A stretch of 64,000 nt of DNA from SAR324 cluster bacterium. Lineage in GTDB: Bacteria > SAR324 > NAC60-12. Below, in pieces: positions 1 to 8,119 of this stretch. The stretch is taken from positions 558,001 through 622,000 of the forward strand of contig JANQJU010000029.1 in NCBI GenBank assembly GCA_028281495.1, in the 5' to 3' direction. The stretch's first letter is position 1. Each line of letters begins with the position of its first letter. The notes under the pieces were generated by a model, which saw only the letters and a list, made by a program, of their open reading frames with translations, had not been told where the DNA came from and did not search any database. A program made the translations under genes and the position numbers.

Positions 1-1
1 C

Positions 2-115
2 ATCCTACAAGCATTGCAACAAACCAATTTCAATAAACCAAAAGCAGCCGCCCTGTTAGGAATCCATCGCGCCACTCTCTACCGCAAAATCAGCAAGTAC
101 CAATTGGAGGTGTGA
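2..115 (+). CDS. Fis-type HTH C-terminus of a transcription regulator (5' truncated)
   Basis: Open from the window edge, 37 residues then TGA. The residues form a Fis/NtrC-family helix-turn-helix: a helix ending in KPKAAALLGIHRATLYRKI, with the conserved A-A-LLGI-R-TLYRK pattern that binds DNA. This is the usual last domain of sigma-54-dependent response regulators (receiver, AAA+, Fis HTH), and also of stand-alone Fis. The rest of the gene lies outside the window, so the type cannot be fixed. A hybrid histidine kinase follows 0.5 kb downstream on the same strand, which would fit a two-component pairing, but this is inference. Confidence 0.8.
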   Translation: MLQALQQTNFNKPKAAALLGIHRATLYRKISKYQLEV

Positions 116-633
116 CACAATCTAGAAGTCGCATTTTGTTGCATTCATTTTGTCTATCCAGCGAAAATAGAGTCATGTTTGGAATCGGTAGAAAAAATTG
201 AGTGGATTAACCCCTTCCCACCTTCTCTCAAAAACAGCACCTTTGATAAAAAAAACAAACAGTTGAGTGTTTTGTCGCAGATTGTAGCCCGAAAATTTCA
301 TATTCAGTTCCTAATTTCGCTCTTCCTTTATAAAAATTGTCGCACTCTGTTGCATACTGGATTGAATTCTTCGTCATTCTTCGACAGTTGGCCCATAAAC
401 ATAGGCTAACTCCTTCATTTTTATGATTTTTTTCAACTGGCCTAATTTTCGCAGAGTATTGAAAGGACTCAAATACGGCTGAGGAGTGGAAAGAAGCGCC
501 GTGGGCCTTTTAAGAGTTGAGCCGTCCCAAAGGGTGGGGCAAAGGTAGCAGGCATGACCAGGGTGTCCCTCCCAGCTCTGCTTATCCATTTGTTCCACCC
601 ATCTCCTTTTATCAACTGTTACGAAGGATCGAT
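116..633. other. Intergenic leader of the hybrid kinase gene
   Basis: No convincing gene in 518 bp. It holds three TGTCGCA-type repeat sites (listed separately). Around 521-590 it has a GC-rich stretch able to fold (AGCAG/CTGCT arms around an AGGG-TGT-CCCT hairpin). A TTG-initiated extension of the kinase frame runs back to 517 through this hairpin, but the ribosome-binding site and ATG at 634 are a better start. The hairpin region carries a GCAAAG box faintly like c-di-GMP-I riboswitches, but the rest of that consensus is not met. Confidence 0.5.
127..354 (+). promoter_or_regulatory. Three tandem operator-like sites, TGTCGCA-N3-TGTTGCA
   Basis: Sites at 127-143, 273-289 and 338-354. Each is two directly repeated heptamers, TGTCGCA then TGTTGCA (or variants AGTCGCA, TGTAGCC), spaced one helical turn (10 bp) apart. 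The arrangement suggests a regulator binding one face of the helix upstream of the kinase gene. They are not sigma-54 promoters: if TCGCA is set on the -24 box, the spacing to TTGCA is one base short. Function is inferred from sequence only. Confidence 0.45.
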
Positions 634-2250
634 ATGCAAACCCCATGGACCTTTGATGACAATGTGAAAGCCTTCCTCAACCCGTTGGACAGCGGATTTA
701 TATTACTTGAGGAAACCGGAGCCATTTTATGGATGAATGACTGGGTGCGCTGTCGTTTACCAAACCAGCATCAACACCATACCTACCTACAAGATTGGTA
801 TCCCCCCAACGCAGGGGCTTCCCTCGTATTGCGCCTTCAGCAGGTATTGCAGTCGGGACAACCGGAACGGTTTTCTGTTGATGAGCAACCATGGCTAGTT
901 CCTTTACTGGACTCAAAATTTTCAGATCACCGAATGCGACAAAATGGGATGTTGTATCCCTGTTCGATACGGCCTTTTGCTTCTGCAAATCCTGTTTTTT
1001 GTGTGCTTTTGCAAATCCACGACGTCTCGGAGCCTTTGTTTCAGATGCAGCGACTCCACCAAAAATTGGCCACTTATGAAGAGGATCCCGATAATCCCAA
1101 TGTTCAAGAGAGCCTGAGGTATCGAACCCAACAGTTGGAAGCCTTGGGTGCGCTCACAGGAGGCGTCGCACACGATTTCAATAATATTTTACAAGGGATT
1201 ATGATGAGCGTCGAGGTGGCAAAGGAGGACATCCCTCAGGACATTTTTGTTCAGCGCTCTCTCAATCAAGCGTTGAAATTTGCCAAACGCGGTGCGGATT
1301 TAGTGCGCCAAATTCTAGCGTCCATTCATCAAAAAGAGCTGAGTCATCACGAGATACACATCACTCCCGTAGTTGAAGAAGCGCTCCAAATGATGCGAGC
1401 GGTTTTACCGGCAGACATCGAAATTCATAAGTTCCTTGATCCTTACTGCGACACGATCCAAGGAAGTGGATGCCATGTCCATCAATTGGTTGTCCATTTG
1501 TGCACCCATGCGGCGCGAAGAATGAGTAGTCATGGAGGCTGGTTGCAAGTTCGTTTGGAGCAATTGAAAGGACATGTCATGTTAACGATTCAAGATAGCG
1601 GCGGTGAAGCTTCACCAGAGTTTCATAATGTCGAATTCGATCAATTGTTTTCTTCCACCCCTTCAACCGTTGTCCCCCCTGATACGAAGCATTTTCCCAG
1701 TGCACTGTCAGGCATAAAACGAATCGTAACCGACCACAAAGCACACCTGGAAATCGAACAAAATGAAAATTCTGGAACTTCAATTCATGTCATTTTTCCA
1801 TCGTCTTCTAACTCAATGGTTTCAGAAGAAATGCTCCTAAGGGTCGATCTATTTTACAACAAGCAGGTTCTGATTGTAGAAGATGAAAAAGTGACTCTAG
1901 AATTACAGAAAACCATGCTGGAACAGCTAGACTGCAAAGTAACCACGGCTTCCAATGGAGCGGAAGGTTTAGAGGTATTTCATCACAATCCTGCATCTTA
2001 CGATTTAGTGATCACTGATCAGGTCATGCCTAAGATGTCGGGTGATCAACTGGCACAAGCGATGCTCGATGAACGGCCTGAACTTCCGATCATTCTCATC
2101 ACCGGGTACAGCCAAAAAATGGATCCGATCAAAGCAAGGAAGCTGGGTATCCATGAATTTATCATCAAACCCGTGGGTCGAGATCAATTTTTAAGAAGTG
2201 TGCAGCGGGTTTTTGCTTCCCAAGGCACAAATGCCCAAAAGGTTTCTTGA
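634..2250 (+). CDS. Hybrid histidine kinase-receiver protein with degenerate ATPase N-box
   Basis: 538 aa, cytoplasmic (no membrane segment). Residues 1-140 form a PAS-like sensor region. A HisKA dimerisation helix has its H-box at about 175-188 (GGVAHDFNNILQG, His180). A HATPase-like region spans about 270-390, and a receiver domain about 410-530 has the acidic pair VEDE, phospho-acceptor Asp462 (VITDQVMP), Thr490 and Lys512. The ATPase N-box is abnormal: where the family has NLCTNAxxAM, this protein has HLCTHAARRM near 288-297, losing both asparagines that hold Mg-ATP. The DSGG motif (321) remains. It may therefore be a poor kinase, perhaps acting as phosphatase or phosphorelay partner. Start chosen at the ATG behind ACGAAGGA (621-627); an upstream TTG at 517 is in frame but has no such signal. 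Confidence 0.85.
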   Translation: MQTPWTFDDNVKAFLNPLDSGFILLEETGAILWMNDWVRCRLPNQHQHHTYLQDWYPPNAGASLVLRLQQVLQSGQPERFSVDEQPWLVPLLDSKFSDHRMRQNGMLYPCSIRPFASANPVFCVLLQIHDVSEPLFQMQRLHQKLATYEEDPDNPNVQESLRYRTQQLEALGALTGGVAHDFNNILQGIMMSVEVAKEDIPQDIFVQRSLNQALKFAKRGADLVRQILASIHQKELSHHEIHITPVVEEALQMMRAVLPADIEIHKFLDPYCDTIQGSGCHVHQLVVHLCTHAARRMSSHGGWLQVRLEQLKGHVMLTIQDSGGEASPEFHNVEFDQLFSSTPSTVVPPDTKHFPSALSGIKRIVTDHKAHLEIEQNENSGTSIHVIFPSSSNSMVSEEMLLRVDLFYNKQVLIVEDEKVTLELQKTMLEQLDCKVTTASNGAEGLEVFHHNPASYDLVITDQVMPKMSGDQLAQAMLDERPELPIILITGYSQKMDPIKARKLGIHEFIIKPVGRDQFLRSVQRVFASQGTNAQKVS

Positions 2251-2326
2251 GCATTCTTGCAACAGAGGTAATGATGCAGAATGAATCTATTTTCACTGCA
2301 TCCATATGTTGTAAGGAGTGTCTATT

Positions 2327-2830
2327 ATGTTTTTTCCCCATTCTCGATTCAGCTTCCTTTATTCCCTCATTAAATCCATACAAGGTCGCTTCCTTTTATT
2401 CAGTTTGATGATTGTTGGATTGGCTTCTTGTGCAGGAGGACTGTCTTCTGAAGACAACAATTCCACCAAGGTTGTGGAAAGCTCGGTGACAGGAGTGACT
2501 ATTGGAAACACAACGACAACCATGGTCACCCAGGGAGACTCCGATAGTCTCGCCGTTTCCGCTGGGGGTGGACTCACCCCCATCTACAGCTGGACGGGAG
2601 GTAATGCCTTCCAAGTGCGTGTATTCAATAGAGACCAAAAAGATCTATTAGTTTGGAGCGCCACAACCCCAGGTATCGATGGAATTACATCTCCGTTGAT
2701 TCACGGGATTTCGCCAGCAGGTGGTGTGCAAGATGTAGGAGTTGAACAGATCTTAACCATAGGTTCGCGTTACCTCGTGACAGTCACACGCGTGAGTGGA
2801 CAATCCGGAGCCATCGAATTCATTCCGTAA
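2327..2830 (+). CDS. Small lipoprotein of unknown function
   Basis: 167 aa. Start ATG sits 8 nt behind AAGGAG; a GTG three codons earlier overlaps that ribosome-binding site and is less likely. The N-terminus is a long lipoprotein signal (hydrophobic stretch then LASC followed by AGG), so the mature protein should be lipidated on Cys and anchored in a membrane facing the periplasm. The remainder is Ser/Thr/Gly-rich with beta-strand character, ending in a part (YSWTGGNAFQVRVFNRD onward) that looks like a small beta-sandwich. I do not recognise a family. It is followed by the convergent GMC oxidoreductase gene. Confidence 0.6.
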   Translation: MFFPHSRFSFLYSLIKSIQGRFLLFSLMIVGLASCAGGLSSEDNNSTKVVESSVTGVTIGNTTTTMVTQGDSDSLAVSAGGGLTPIYSWTGGNAFQVRVFNRDQKDLLVWSATTPGIDGITSPLIHGISPAGGVQDVGVEQILTIGSRYLVTVTRVSGQSGAIEFIP

Positions 2831-2841
2831 CCCTCTGATCA

Positions 2842-4431
2842 TCATGACTTCAGTGTTTTAGCTAATTCAGTGGCCTGCCGGGTTACCATGCCGTAGATCG
2901 ATTCCATTGGATTGGCTGCGACACACGTAGGAAATGTTGAACCATCAAAAATTGATAAATTCTCAACTTCGTGATGCCGCCCCCAGCTGTTCACAACGGA
3001 TGTTTTCGGATCTTCACCCATTGGACATCCGCCCATGACATGTGCACTGAAAACTTTGGCCTTCAAGATCTCCATTGATAAATTCGCAATTTCAGATTTG
3101 GCCTCTTGCCAATTTCGATAGAAGCGCCCGTCTCGATGCAAAGGCAACACTTGAGTTGCCCCCGCGGCAAAGTGAATTTCAGCCATATTCAATAAGGAAT
3201 CGTGGAGACCGTCCCACACATATGGAGAAATCGGATAATCGAGTCCAGGCGAATTATCACGATTCAAATACACGCTGCCTCCAACGCTTTCCGGATGAAA
3301 ACCATCTCGCATCAGAGCAATGATAATCGCGACACGGGGCCGGAGTCGCATCATCTCGGTGTGTATCTTTCCGTACCCTGGAAGCACAGTTGAAAGAAAC
3401 ATCGGTTGAAGGGGGGCAGATTCCAGTTTATAGCCAATGCGCTGACCACCCAACCGAGTATCAATGAAATGGTCGGAGTAAATGGACTGAGGTGCGCCAT
3501 ACTCTCCCAATACCGGCTCTGGCATCACCCCCAACAAGCCGCTGACCGGGTGCAAAAAAGTGCGTTTGCCCACAAGCCCATAAGGATTCAAGGTCTCCTC
3601 ACCACTTCGTAAAATCACGGCTGGACTTCCAATGGAACCTCCTGCCAACACAAAATGTTTTGCAACGATCCGTACCTTCCGATTCAAAGGACGCACTCCC
3701 GCATTCATCGCCACACATTCTAAAGCCTGAACGCGACCTTGTTTCAGTTCAAAACGCTCTCCTCGTGCTTGACTGAGCAATGTGGCTCCCCGTTTCAACG
3801 CCTCGGGAATTGAGGTGACCAAAGTGGACTGCTTGGCGTTAGTAGGGCACCCGAGTCCGCAATATCCCAGATTGATACAACCTTTCACATTGCGGCGAAT
3901 CGCTCCGTAAGAAAGTCCTAACTTTTCACAACCTTTAGCAATGGCCGCATTGTTGAGATTCGGAGGCACCTTCCAATCTTGAATATGATAGCGCTGTTCC
4001 ACTTGCTCGAACCAAGGACGCATCTCTGCTTCGGAAACTCCCTTTACGCCCAGTTCAGTCCAGCGTTTTAAAGTCTCTGGAGGAGTACGGAAACTCGTTG
4101 TCCAATTGATTGTAGTGCTTCCTCCGACGCTTCGCCCTTGCAGCACTTTGATGCCTTTGTCTTTGGTTACACGAGAGGCTGCTTCTTGATACAACGTTCC
4201 GTAGGCCTCTGGTTCGTTCATCTTGAAGTCTTCCGAAGATTTCAATGGCCCTTCCTCAATCAAAACCACCTGCAAGCCAGCTTGTGTCAAAATCTCAGCG
4301 GCGGTCCCCCCACCCGACCCAGTTCCAATGATCACCACATCCGTTTCGAAGGTCTGATCCTCTTGTAGTTTTGAAGCATCCACATGTTTCCAGCCTGATG
4401 CGATGCCTTCCTTTACCAAATCCTTGAACAT
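2842..4431 (-). CDS. GMC-family FAD-dependent oxidoreductase (gluconate dehydrogenase/alcohol oxidase-like large subunit)
   Basis: 529 aa. The N-terminal Rossmann FAD site VVIIGTGSGGGTAAEIL is followed by LIEEG. A Cys-rich loop with CINLGYCGLGCPTNAKQS is typical of the long-chain alcohol oxidase/gluconate-dehydrogenase branch. The C-terminal substrate domain has SAHVMGGCPMG, with the catalytic His, and an NPMESIYG flavin-contact motif. It should oxidise an alcohol or sugar alcohol and pass electrons on. Start set at ATG 4431, preceded by GAGGAGGGAATC; the frame extends 29 codons further without a better signal. It lies 44 bp downstream of the Tat-exported small protein on the same strand, matching the two-subunit gluconate 2-dehydrogenase layout. 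The cytochrome subunit could be the divergent di-haem protein, which is inference. Confidence 0.85.
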   Translation of the reverse strand: MFKDLVKEGIASGWKHVDASKLQEDQTFETDVVIIGTGSGGGTAAEILTQAGLQVVLIEEGPLKSSEDFKMNEPEAYGTLYQEAASRVTKDKGIKVLQGRSVGGSTTINWTTSFRTPPETLKRWTELGVKGVSEAEMRPWFEQVEQRYHIQDWKVPPNLNNAAIAKGCEKLGLSYGAIRRNVKGCINLGYCGLGCPTNAKQSTLVTSIPEALKRGATLLSQARGERFELKQGRVQALECVAMNAGVRPLNRKVRIVAKHFVLAGGSIGSPAVILRSGEETLNPYGLVGKRTFLHPVSGLLGVMPEPVLGEYGAPQSIYSDHFIDTRLGGQRIGYKLESAPLQPMFLSTVLPGYGKIHTEMMRLRPRVAIIIALMRDGFHPESVGGSVYLNRDNSPGLDYPISPYVWDGLHDSLLNMAEIHFAAGATQVLPLHRDGRFYRNWQEAKSEIANLSMEILKAKVFSAHVMGGCPMGEDPKTSVVNSWGRHHEVENLSIFDGSTFPTCVAANPMESIYGMVTRQATELAKTLKS

Positions 4432-4475
4432 GATTCCCTCCTCTATTGCAGTTAACGTGATCCCAATTTGACGTG

Positions 4476-5042
4476 TTATGCCAACGGGGGTGGTCCTCCG
4501 TATCCGGTGAGCTTCCACGTGCGTGGATTACTGTACCAAGAGGAAGTGGTGAGTTCGAACAAAGCAAGATACCCTGCTCGCAATTCGTTTCCAGTGATCC
4601 AATGGTCTGGATCGCTAAAACGCCACTCATCTAAAAATTGTTGGATGGCTGTGGTGTCGTTCCAGTCGCCAGGAACTCCCGTCAGAATTCGAGGAGTCAA
4701 TGACAACAAATAACCGGAATCCAACACGCTAAGAAGTTTTTGAACATCCTGTTGGGTGAGATCGGGAAGGGTTCCAATGCTTACATCGATTTGGCGGAGA
4801 ATGTCTCGGATTGCCGCCGACCGCTCTTGCTTTTCTTCGGGCAATGCACCTTCTAGAATCACTGGCGCAATGGCACTCAGTATGGCACGGTCGCGTGGAC
4901 TCAGATTCCGATAGTTATGTTCTGAGTCACTCGGAACGGGTGGGATATTCGTGTCGTTTTGACAGCCAGAGACCCCTGACAAAAGGGCTACATGTGTTCC
5001 AGCCCACGCTCCTGTTTTCAAAATATGCCTTCTTGTCCACAT
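4476..5042 (-). CDS. Tat-exported small subunit, gluconate 2-dehydrogenase subunit 3-like
   Basis: 188 aa. The N-terminus MWTRRHILKTGAWAGTH is a twin-arginine signal, and a Cys after SGVSG suggests possible lipidation. The rest is helical, with LSPRDRAILSAIAPVILEG near 50-68, the opening motif of the gluconate 2-dehydrogenase subunit 3 family. That family escorts its GMC flavoprotein partner through the Tat pathway, which fits the GMC gene directly downstream lacking a signal peptide. Start is the ATG at 5042, 6 nt after GGAGG; a GTG at 5048 abuts the ribosome-binding site and is rejected. The 150 bp to the divergent cytochrome gene should hold promoters for both directions. Confidence 0.75.
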   Translation of the reverse strand: MWTRRHILKTGAWAGTHVALLSGVSGCQNDTNIPPVPSDSEHNYRNLSPRDRAILSAIAPVILEGALPEEKQERSAAIRDILRQIDVSIGTLPDLTQQDVQKLLSVLDSGYLLSLTPRILTGVPGDWNDTTAIQQFLDEWRFSDPDHWITGNELRAGYLALFELTTSSWYSNPRTWKLTGYGGPPPLA

Positions 5043-5193
5043 ACGCACCTCCCCTTCAAATTTTGTTGAGTTATAACCCGTTTCTTTTCCATTACCAAGA
5101 ACCCAGGCTTTCTTTCAAGCAGGACTTGAGAAATAGGATTTGACTAGTTATGTAGGAATGCGTTTTTAAAAAAGAATGAGGAAAGGAGATTCT

Positions 5194-5847
5194 ATGAAAA
5201 AACAACTCGTATTCGGAATGATCTTGGCTTTGATGATGGGAATTCCTTTCATGAGCCAAGCGGCAGGAGATTCGGCTGCGGGCCAGTCGGTGTTTTCCCG
5301 CTGCACTTTGTGCCATGGGGAACAAGGGGAGGGCAGCCAAACCTACAATGGACCTCGAATCGGTGGACTCGATGAAGACTATCTGCTTCGTCAACTTTCC
5401 AACTTCAAGAATGGGATTCGAGGACGCCACGAACGCGACCTGTTTGGAGGGCAAATGCGTCCCGTGAAAGAAAGCATCACCGATGCCGAAATGGTCGACG
5501 TGGCCGCTTATATCGCCACCCTCAATCCCCCGTTCCCTGAAGTGACGTTGCAGGGTGATGTGGAGCAAGGCAAACAATTGTACGAAAACTGCGTTGTGTG
5601 TCACGGCGAGATGGGTGAAGGCATCCCCGCTTTGAAATCGCCTGCTTTGGCCGGATTGAACGACTGGTACCTTCAGAGACAACTCCAAAATTTTCGAGAC
5701 GGCGTGCGTGGCATCGACCCCTACCAAGACAAATACGGATTTTATATGACCAATGCCGTATTGAATCTCAAAGATGACACGATGATCCAAAATCTTGTTG
5801 CTTACATTGCAACATTGTCCCAAGAATCTTCCGAACAACCGGAGTGA
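5194..5847 (+). CDS. Periplasmic di-haem cytochrome c (c553/c4 type)
   Basis: 217 aa. Cleavable signal peptide (hydrophobic run ending MSQAAG). Two similar cytochrome c domains, each with a haem-binding motif followed by GE-GEG: CTLCHGEQGEG (about 38-48) and CVVCHGEMGEG (about 134-144). Each has a distal Met candidate (GGQMRPV, YGFYMTN). Such proteins shuttle electrons in the periplasm. Start ATG is behind AAAGGAG; an upstream in-frame ATG at 5176 lacks this. First gene of a same-strand run of six ending with the NrfD membrane protein, so it is the likely soluble electron carrier of that module. Confidence 0.9.
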   Translation: MKKQLVFGMILALMMGIPFMSQAAGDSAAGQSVFSRCTLCHGEQGEGSQTYNGPRIGGLDEDYLLRQLSNFKNGIRGRHERDLFGGQMRPVKESITDAEMVDVAAYIATLNPPFPEVTLQGDVEQGKQLYENCVVCHGEMGEGIPALKSPALAGLNDWYLQRQLQNFRDGVRGIDPYQDKYGFYMTNAVLNLKDDTMIQNLVAYIATLSQESSEQPE

Positions 5848-5892
5848 TTCTTAAAAGTTTGAACCAACTGATACCGGCGAGGAGAGCCTACT

Positions 5893-6099
5893 ATGATGGA
5901 GGAAAGTTATCGTTCCATTGAAGATGTGAAACGGAGCATCCGGCGCGAAATCCTGCAGAAAGAAGAGCTAATTCAAACCACCAAAAAATCTAACTTTGAA
6001 CAGGAAAAGATCGAGCGGATCGTCATTGGATTCACCGCTGAAATCACGGCATACCAGCATGTTCTGGAAATGCTCAATCGGCTACGTCCTCAAACCTGA
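5893..6099 (+). CDS. Small conserved-looking acidic/basic helical protein, unknown function
   Basis: 68 aa, preceded by GGCGAGGAGAGCC, with ATG codons at 5893 and 5896. Highly charged, predicted helical throughout (SIRREILQKEELIQTTKKS; TAEITAYQHVLEMLNRLRP), no signal peptide, no cysteine. It is embedded 45 bp after the di-haem cytochrome and 14 bp before the next small gene, so it is almost certainly co-transcribed with the respiratory module. I do not recognise a family. It could be a cytoplasmic assembly or regulatory factor for the redox complex, but nothing in the sequence shows that. Confidence 0.65.
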   Translation: MMEESYRSIEDVKRSIRREILQKEELIQTTKKSNFEQEKIERIVIGFTAEITAYQHVLEMLNRLRPQT

Positions 6100-6113
6100 G
6101 GCAGGGAGGTACA

Positions 6114-6398
6114 ATGTATTTCCAAGTGAAGAAGGATGGCGGGGCTACCCACCCGTTAGAAATTGATGCCAACGAAGGGCGTTTGGATGAAGCCGTACAG
6201 GATCTACAGGCCATGCAATCTCTTTCCAAAGAGGAATTGCTGAACTTGTGTATCTATTTGATGGATGAAATCACTACACGAGATGCTGGACGGCGCCCCC
6301 GCAACGATCAAGAAATTAACCAATGGCTGGTGTATGGCTCCGAAGTGATCAAGCACGCACTTCAGGAGATGAAAGATGATGCAAGCCGCAACCAATAA
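6114..6398 (+). CDS. Small acidic helical protein, unknown function
   Basis: 94 aa, start ATG 6 nt behind AGGGAGG. Cytoplasmic, acidic, rich in Glu/Asp/Leu. A short beta part (MYFQVKKDGG) is followed by helices with EELLNLCIYLMDEI and INQWLVYGSEVIKHALQEM. One cysteine, no metal motif. No family recognised. Its position between the two cytochrome genes, with short spacings on both sides, ties it to the electron-transfer operon, possibly with the preceding 68-aa protein as a pair of maturation or regulatory proteins. Confidence 0.65.
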   Translation: MYFQVKKDGGATHPLEIDANEGRLDEAVQDLQAMQSLSKEELLNLCIYLMDEITTRDAGRRPRNDQEINQWLVYGSEVIKHALQEMKDDASRNQ

Positions 6399-6438
6399 AC
6401 AATGCGACAACATAGTCACATAACCAGAGAGGATGGGC

Positions 6439-7074
6439 ATGATAGCAGAACGATGGACTAGGAAAATGGGAGGAATGGTCCTAAGTGGTCTACTAGGACT
6501 GGTATTGATGAGCGGAGTGGCCTGGGGCCAATCCATTCCTATGGAACCAATGGTCTCCCATGAAAAACAAGCACCTGCCTTTAAAGTCACCCCCCGGAAA
6601 GATTCGGTATTGAAATTTTACCCATGCACCGAATGCCACAACATCATTCCAGGTAACCCTCAAGAACGTGAGTTCAAATCCTTCCATCTCGATATTGCTC
6701 TCGATCATGGAGGAGGTCGCTTCTGGTGCTCCACCTGCCATCACACTGAAGAGCGGGACTACCTACGCTCTTCAAAGAACAACTTGATCGACTACGATAA
6801 ATCGTATCGCTTGTGCGGACAATGCCACTTTCAACGTCAAAAGGATTGGTTCTACGGAGGGCATGGAAAACGAGTCGGGCACTGGGATGGAGAACGCACC
6901 ATCATGCTGTGCACCGAATGCCATAATCCTCATTCTCCGTCGATCAAACCGGTGGTCCCAAGCCCTCCCCCCAAGGTTCGTTCAGGATTACCTTTTGTTC
7001 CCACCGAACATCATGACAATGTCCGTTTGTGGGATAAATATCTTAACCCCAACAATCAGGAGAGCCATGAGTAA
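6439..7074 (+). CDS. Exported tetrahaem cytochrome c (NrfB/DsrJ-like role)
   Basis: 211 aa. Signal peptide ending about VAWGQS. Four CXXCH haem-attachment motifs (CTECH, CSTCH, CGQCH, CTECH) with additional His residues for bis-His ligation (FHLDIALDHGG, GGHGKRVGHWDG). Start placed at the second ATG because the first (6433) directly abuts the AGAGAGG ribosome-binding site, while 6439 has 6-nt spacing. The stop overlaps the Fe-S protein start by 8 nt, indicating translational coupling. Within NrfD-type complexes such a protein carries electrons between periplasmic partners and the Fe-S subunit. The haem count differs from pentahaem NrfB and trihaem DsrJ, so a family name is not assigned. Confidence 0.88.
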   Translation: MIAERWTRKMGGMVLSGLLGLVLMSGVAWGQSIPMEPMVSHEKQAPAFKVTPRKDSVLKFYPCTECHNIIPGNPQEREFKSFHLDIALDHGGGRFWCSTCHHTEERDYLRSSKNNLIDYDKSYRLCGQCHFQRQKDWFYGGHGKRVGHWDGERTIMLCTECHNPHSPSIKPVVPSPPPKVRSGLPFVPTEHHDNVRLWDKYLNPNNQESHE

Positions 7075-8044
7075 TCAAACGGAAGCTCCTCAGCCTTTTA
7101 CCAAGCAAACCACCCGCAGAGCACTTCTAAAAAAGATCGGTCTGGCTAGTGTGGCAGCTGTCGCCGCCGGCTCTGGAATCATGTCCCTGACCAAAGTTGC
7201 TCAAGCGGTCACCGAACCTGACAGCACGCATTCCGCGCTCAACGATATGATCGCAACTTTTTTTCAGAAACATTATCTGAAAATGGACAAAGAAGAGGTG
7301 GCTGAATCTATCGCACGGCTGGAACGAAAATATTCGCGTGAACGTGGAGTTACTGTCGACATCGACAATTCGCCTCCAAGAGAAGGAGTTGTCTACGGTT
7401 ATGCGCTTAACCTTTCTAAGTGCAAAGGCTATCGGCGTTGTGTTCATGCGTGTGTAACAGAAAACAATCAAAGCCGAGATTCAGAAATTCAATACATCAA
7501 AGTCCTCGAAATGAATAATGGCAGCATGAGTCTAGAAGGAGGAGATCGCTACTACGATCACGAAACCGTGCCCAAAGAAGGCAAATTTTACCTTCCTCTC
7601 CAGTGCATGCAGTGCGATAACCCGCCCTGTGTGACGGCTTGCCCCACTCAAGCCACATGGATGGAACCTGATGGCATCGTGGTAGTAGATTACGAATGGT
7701 GCATCGGTTGTCGCTACTGTATGACCGCTTGTCCTTATGGCGCTCGGCGTTTCAATTGGAACGAACCCCAGATCCCTCAGGAAGACATCAATCTCTCCAC
7801 TCACTATTTGGGCAACCGACCTCGCCCCCGTGGTGTGGTGGAAAAGTGTACATACTGCATTCAGCGAACTCGTAAAGGCCGTCAACCGGCATGCCAAGAA
7901 GCTTGTCCAACCGGTGCCCGTGTGTTTGGCAATATCTTGGATCCCAATAGCGAAATTCGCTACGTTCTGGAAAATAAGACCGTGTTTCGATTGAAAGAAG
8001 ATTTGGGCACCGAACCTAAATTTTGGTACTACACAGACACCTGA
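7067..8044 (+). CDS. Tat-exported 4x[4Fe-4S] ferredoxin subunit (NrfC/DsrO/HybA family)
   Basis: 325 aa. Twin-arginine signal with TTRRALLKKIGLASVAA near residues 21-37. Sixteen cysteines are arranged as in NrfC/DsrO/TtrB proteins: CKGYRRCVHAC, CMQCDNPPCVTACP, CIGCRYCMTACPYGARRF and CTYCIQRTRKGRQPACQEACP, giving four [4Fe-4S] clusters. It would relay electrons across the periplasmic face between the tetrahaem cytochrome and the NrfD quinone site. The start is the ATG overlapping the cytochrome stop, behind CAGGAGAGCC; an upstream extension of the frame lies inside the cytochrome gene and is not used. The NrfD gene follows 75 bp later. Confidence 0.92.
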   Translation: MSNQTEAPQPFTKQTTRRALLKKIGLASVAAVAAGSGIMSLTKVAQAVTEPDSTHSALNDMIATFFQKHYLKMDKEEVAESIARLERKYSRERGVTVDIDNSPPREGVVYGYALNLSKCKGYRRCVHACVTENNQSRDSEIQYIKVLEMNNGSMSLEGGDRYYDHETVPKEGKFYLPLQCMQCDNPPCVTACPTQATWMEPDGIVVVDYEWCIGCRYCMTACPYGARRFNWNEPQIPQEDINLSTHYLGNRPRPRGVVEKCTYCIQRTRKGRQPACQEACPTGARVFGNILDPNSEIRYVLENKTVFRLKEDLGTEPKFWYYTDT

Positions 8045-8119
8045 AATGGACTTTCAATTGAACCACACTGGAGGCACCACATCCACGTTTAGGACCTACA
8101 TCAATACCGAGGAGAAACC

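Noticed and set aside
127..143. Sigma-54 promoter (TGGCAC-N5-TTGCA)
   Set aside because: The -24 GG is absent and spacing is one base short; the direct-repeat description fits all three sites.
521..590. Possible c-di-GMP-I (GEMM) riboswitch in the kinase leader
   Set aside because: Only a GCAAAG box and a hairpin resemble the consensus; the other conserved segments are missing. A covariance-model search would settle it.
517..633. TTG-initiated N-terminal extension of the hybrid kinase
   Set aside because: It runs through a GC-rich hairpin and has no ribosome-binding site; ATG 634 behind ACGAAGGA is better.
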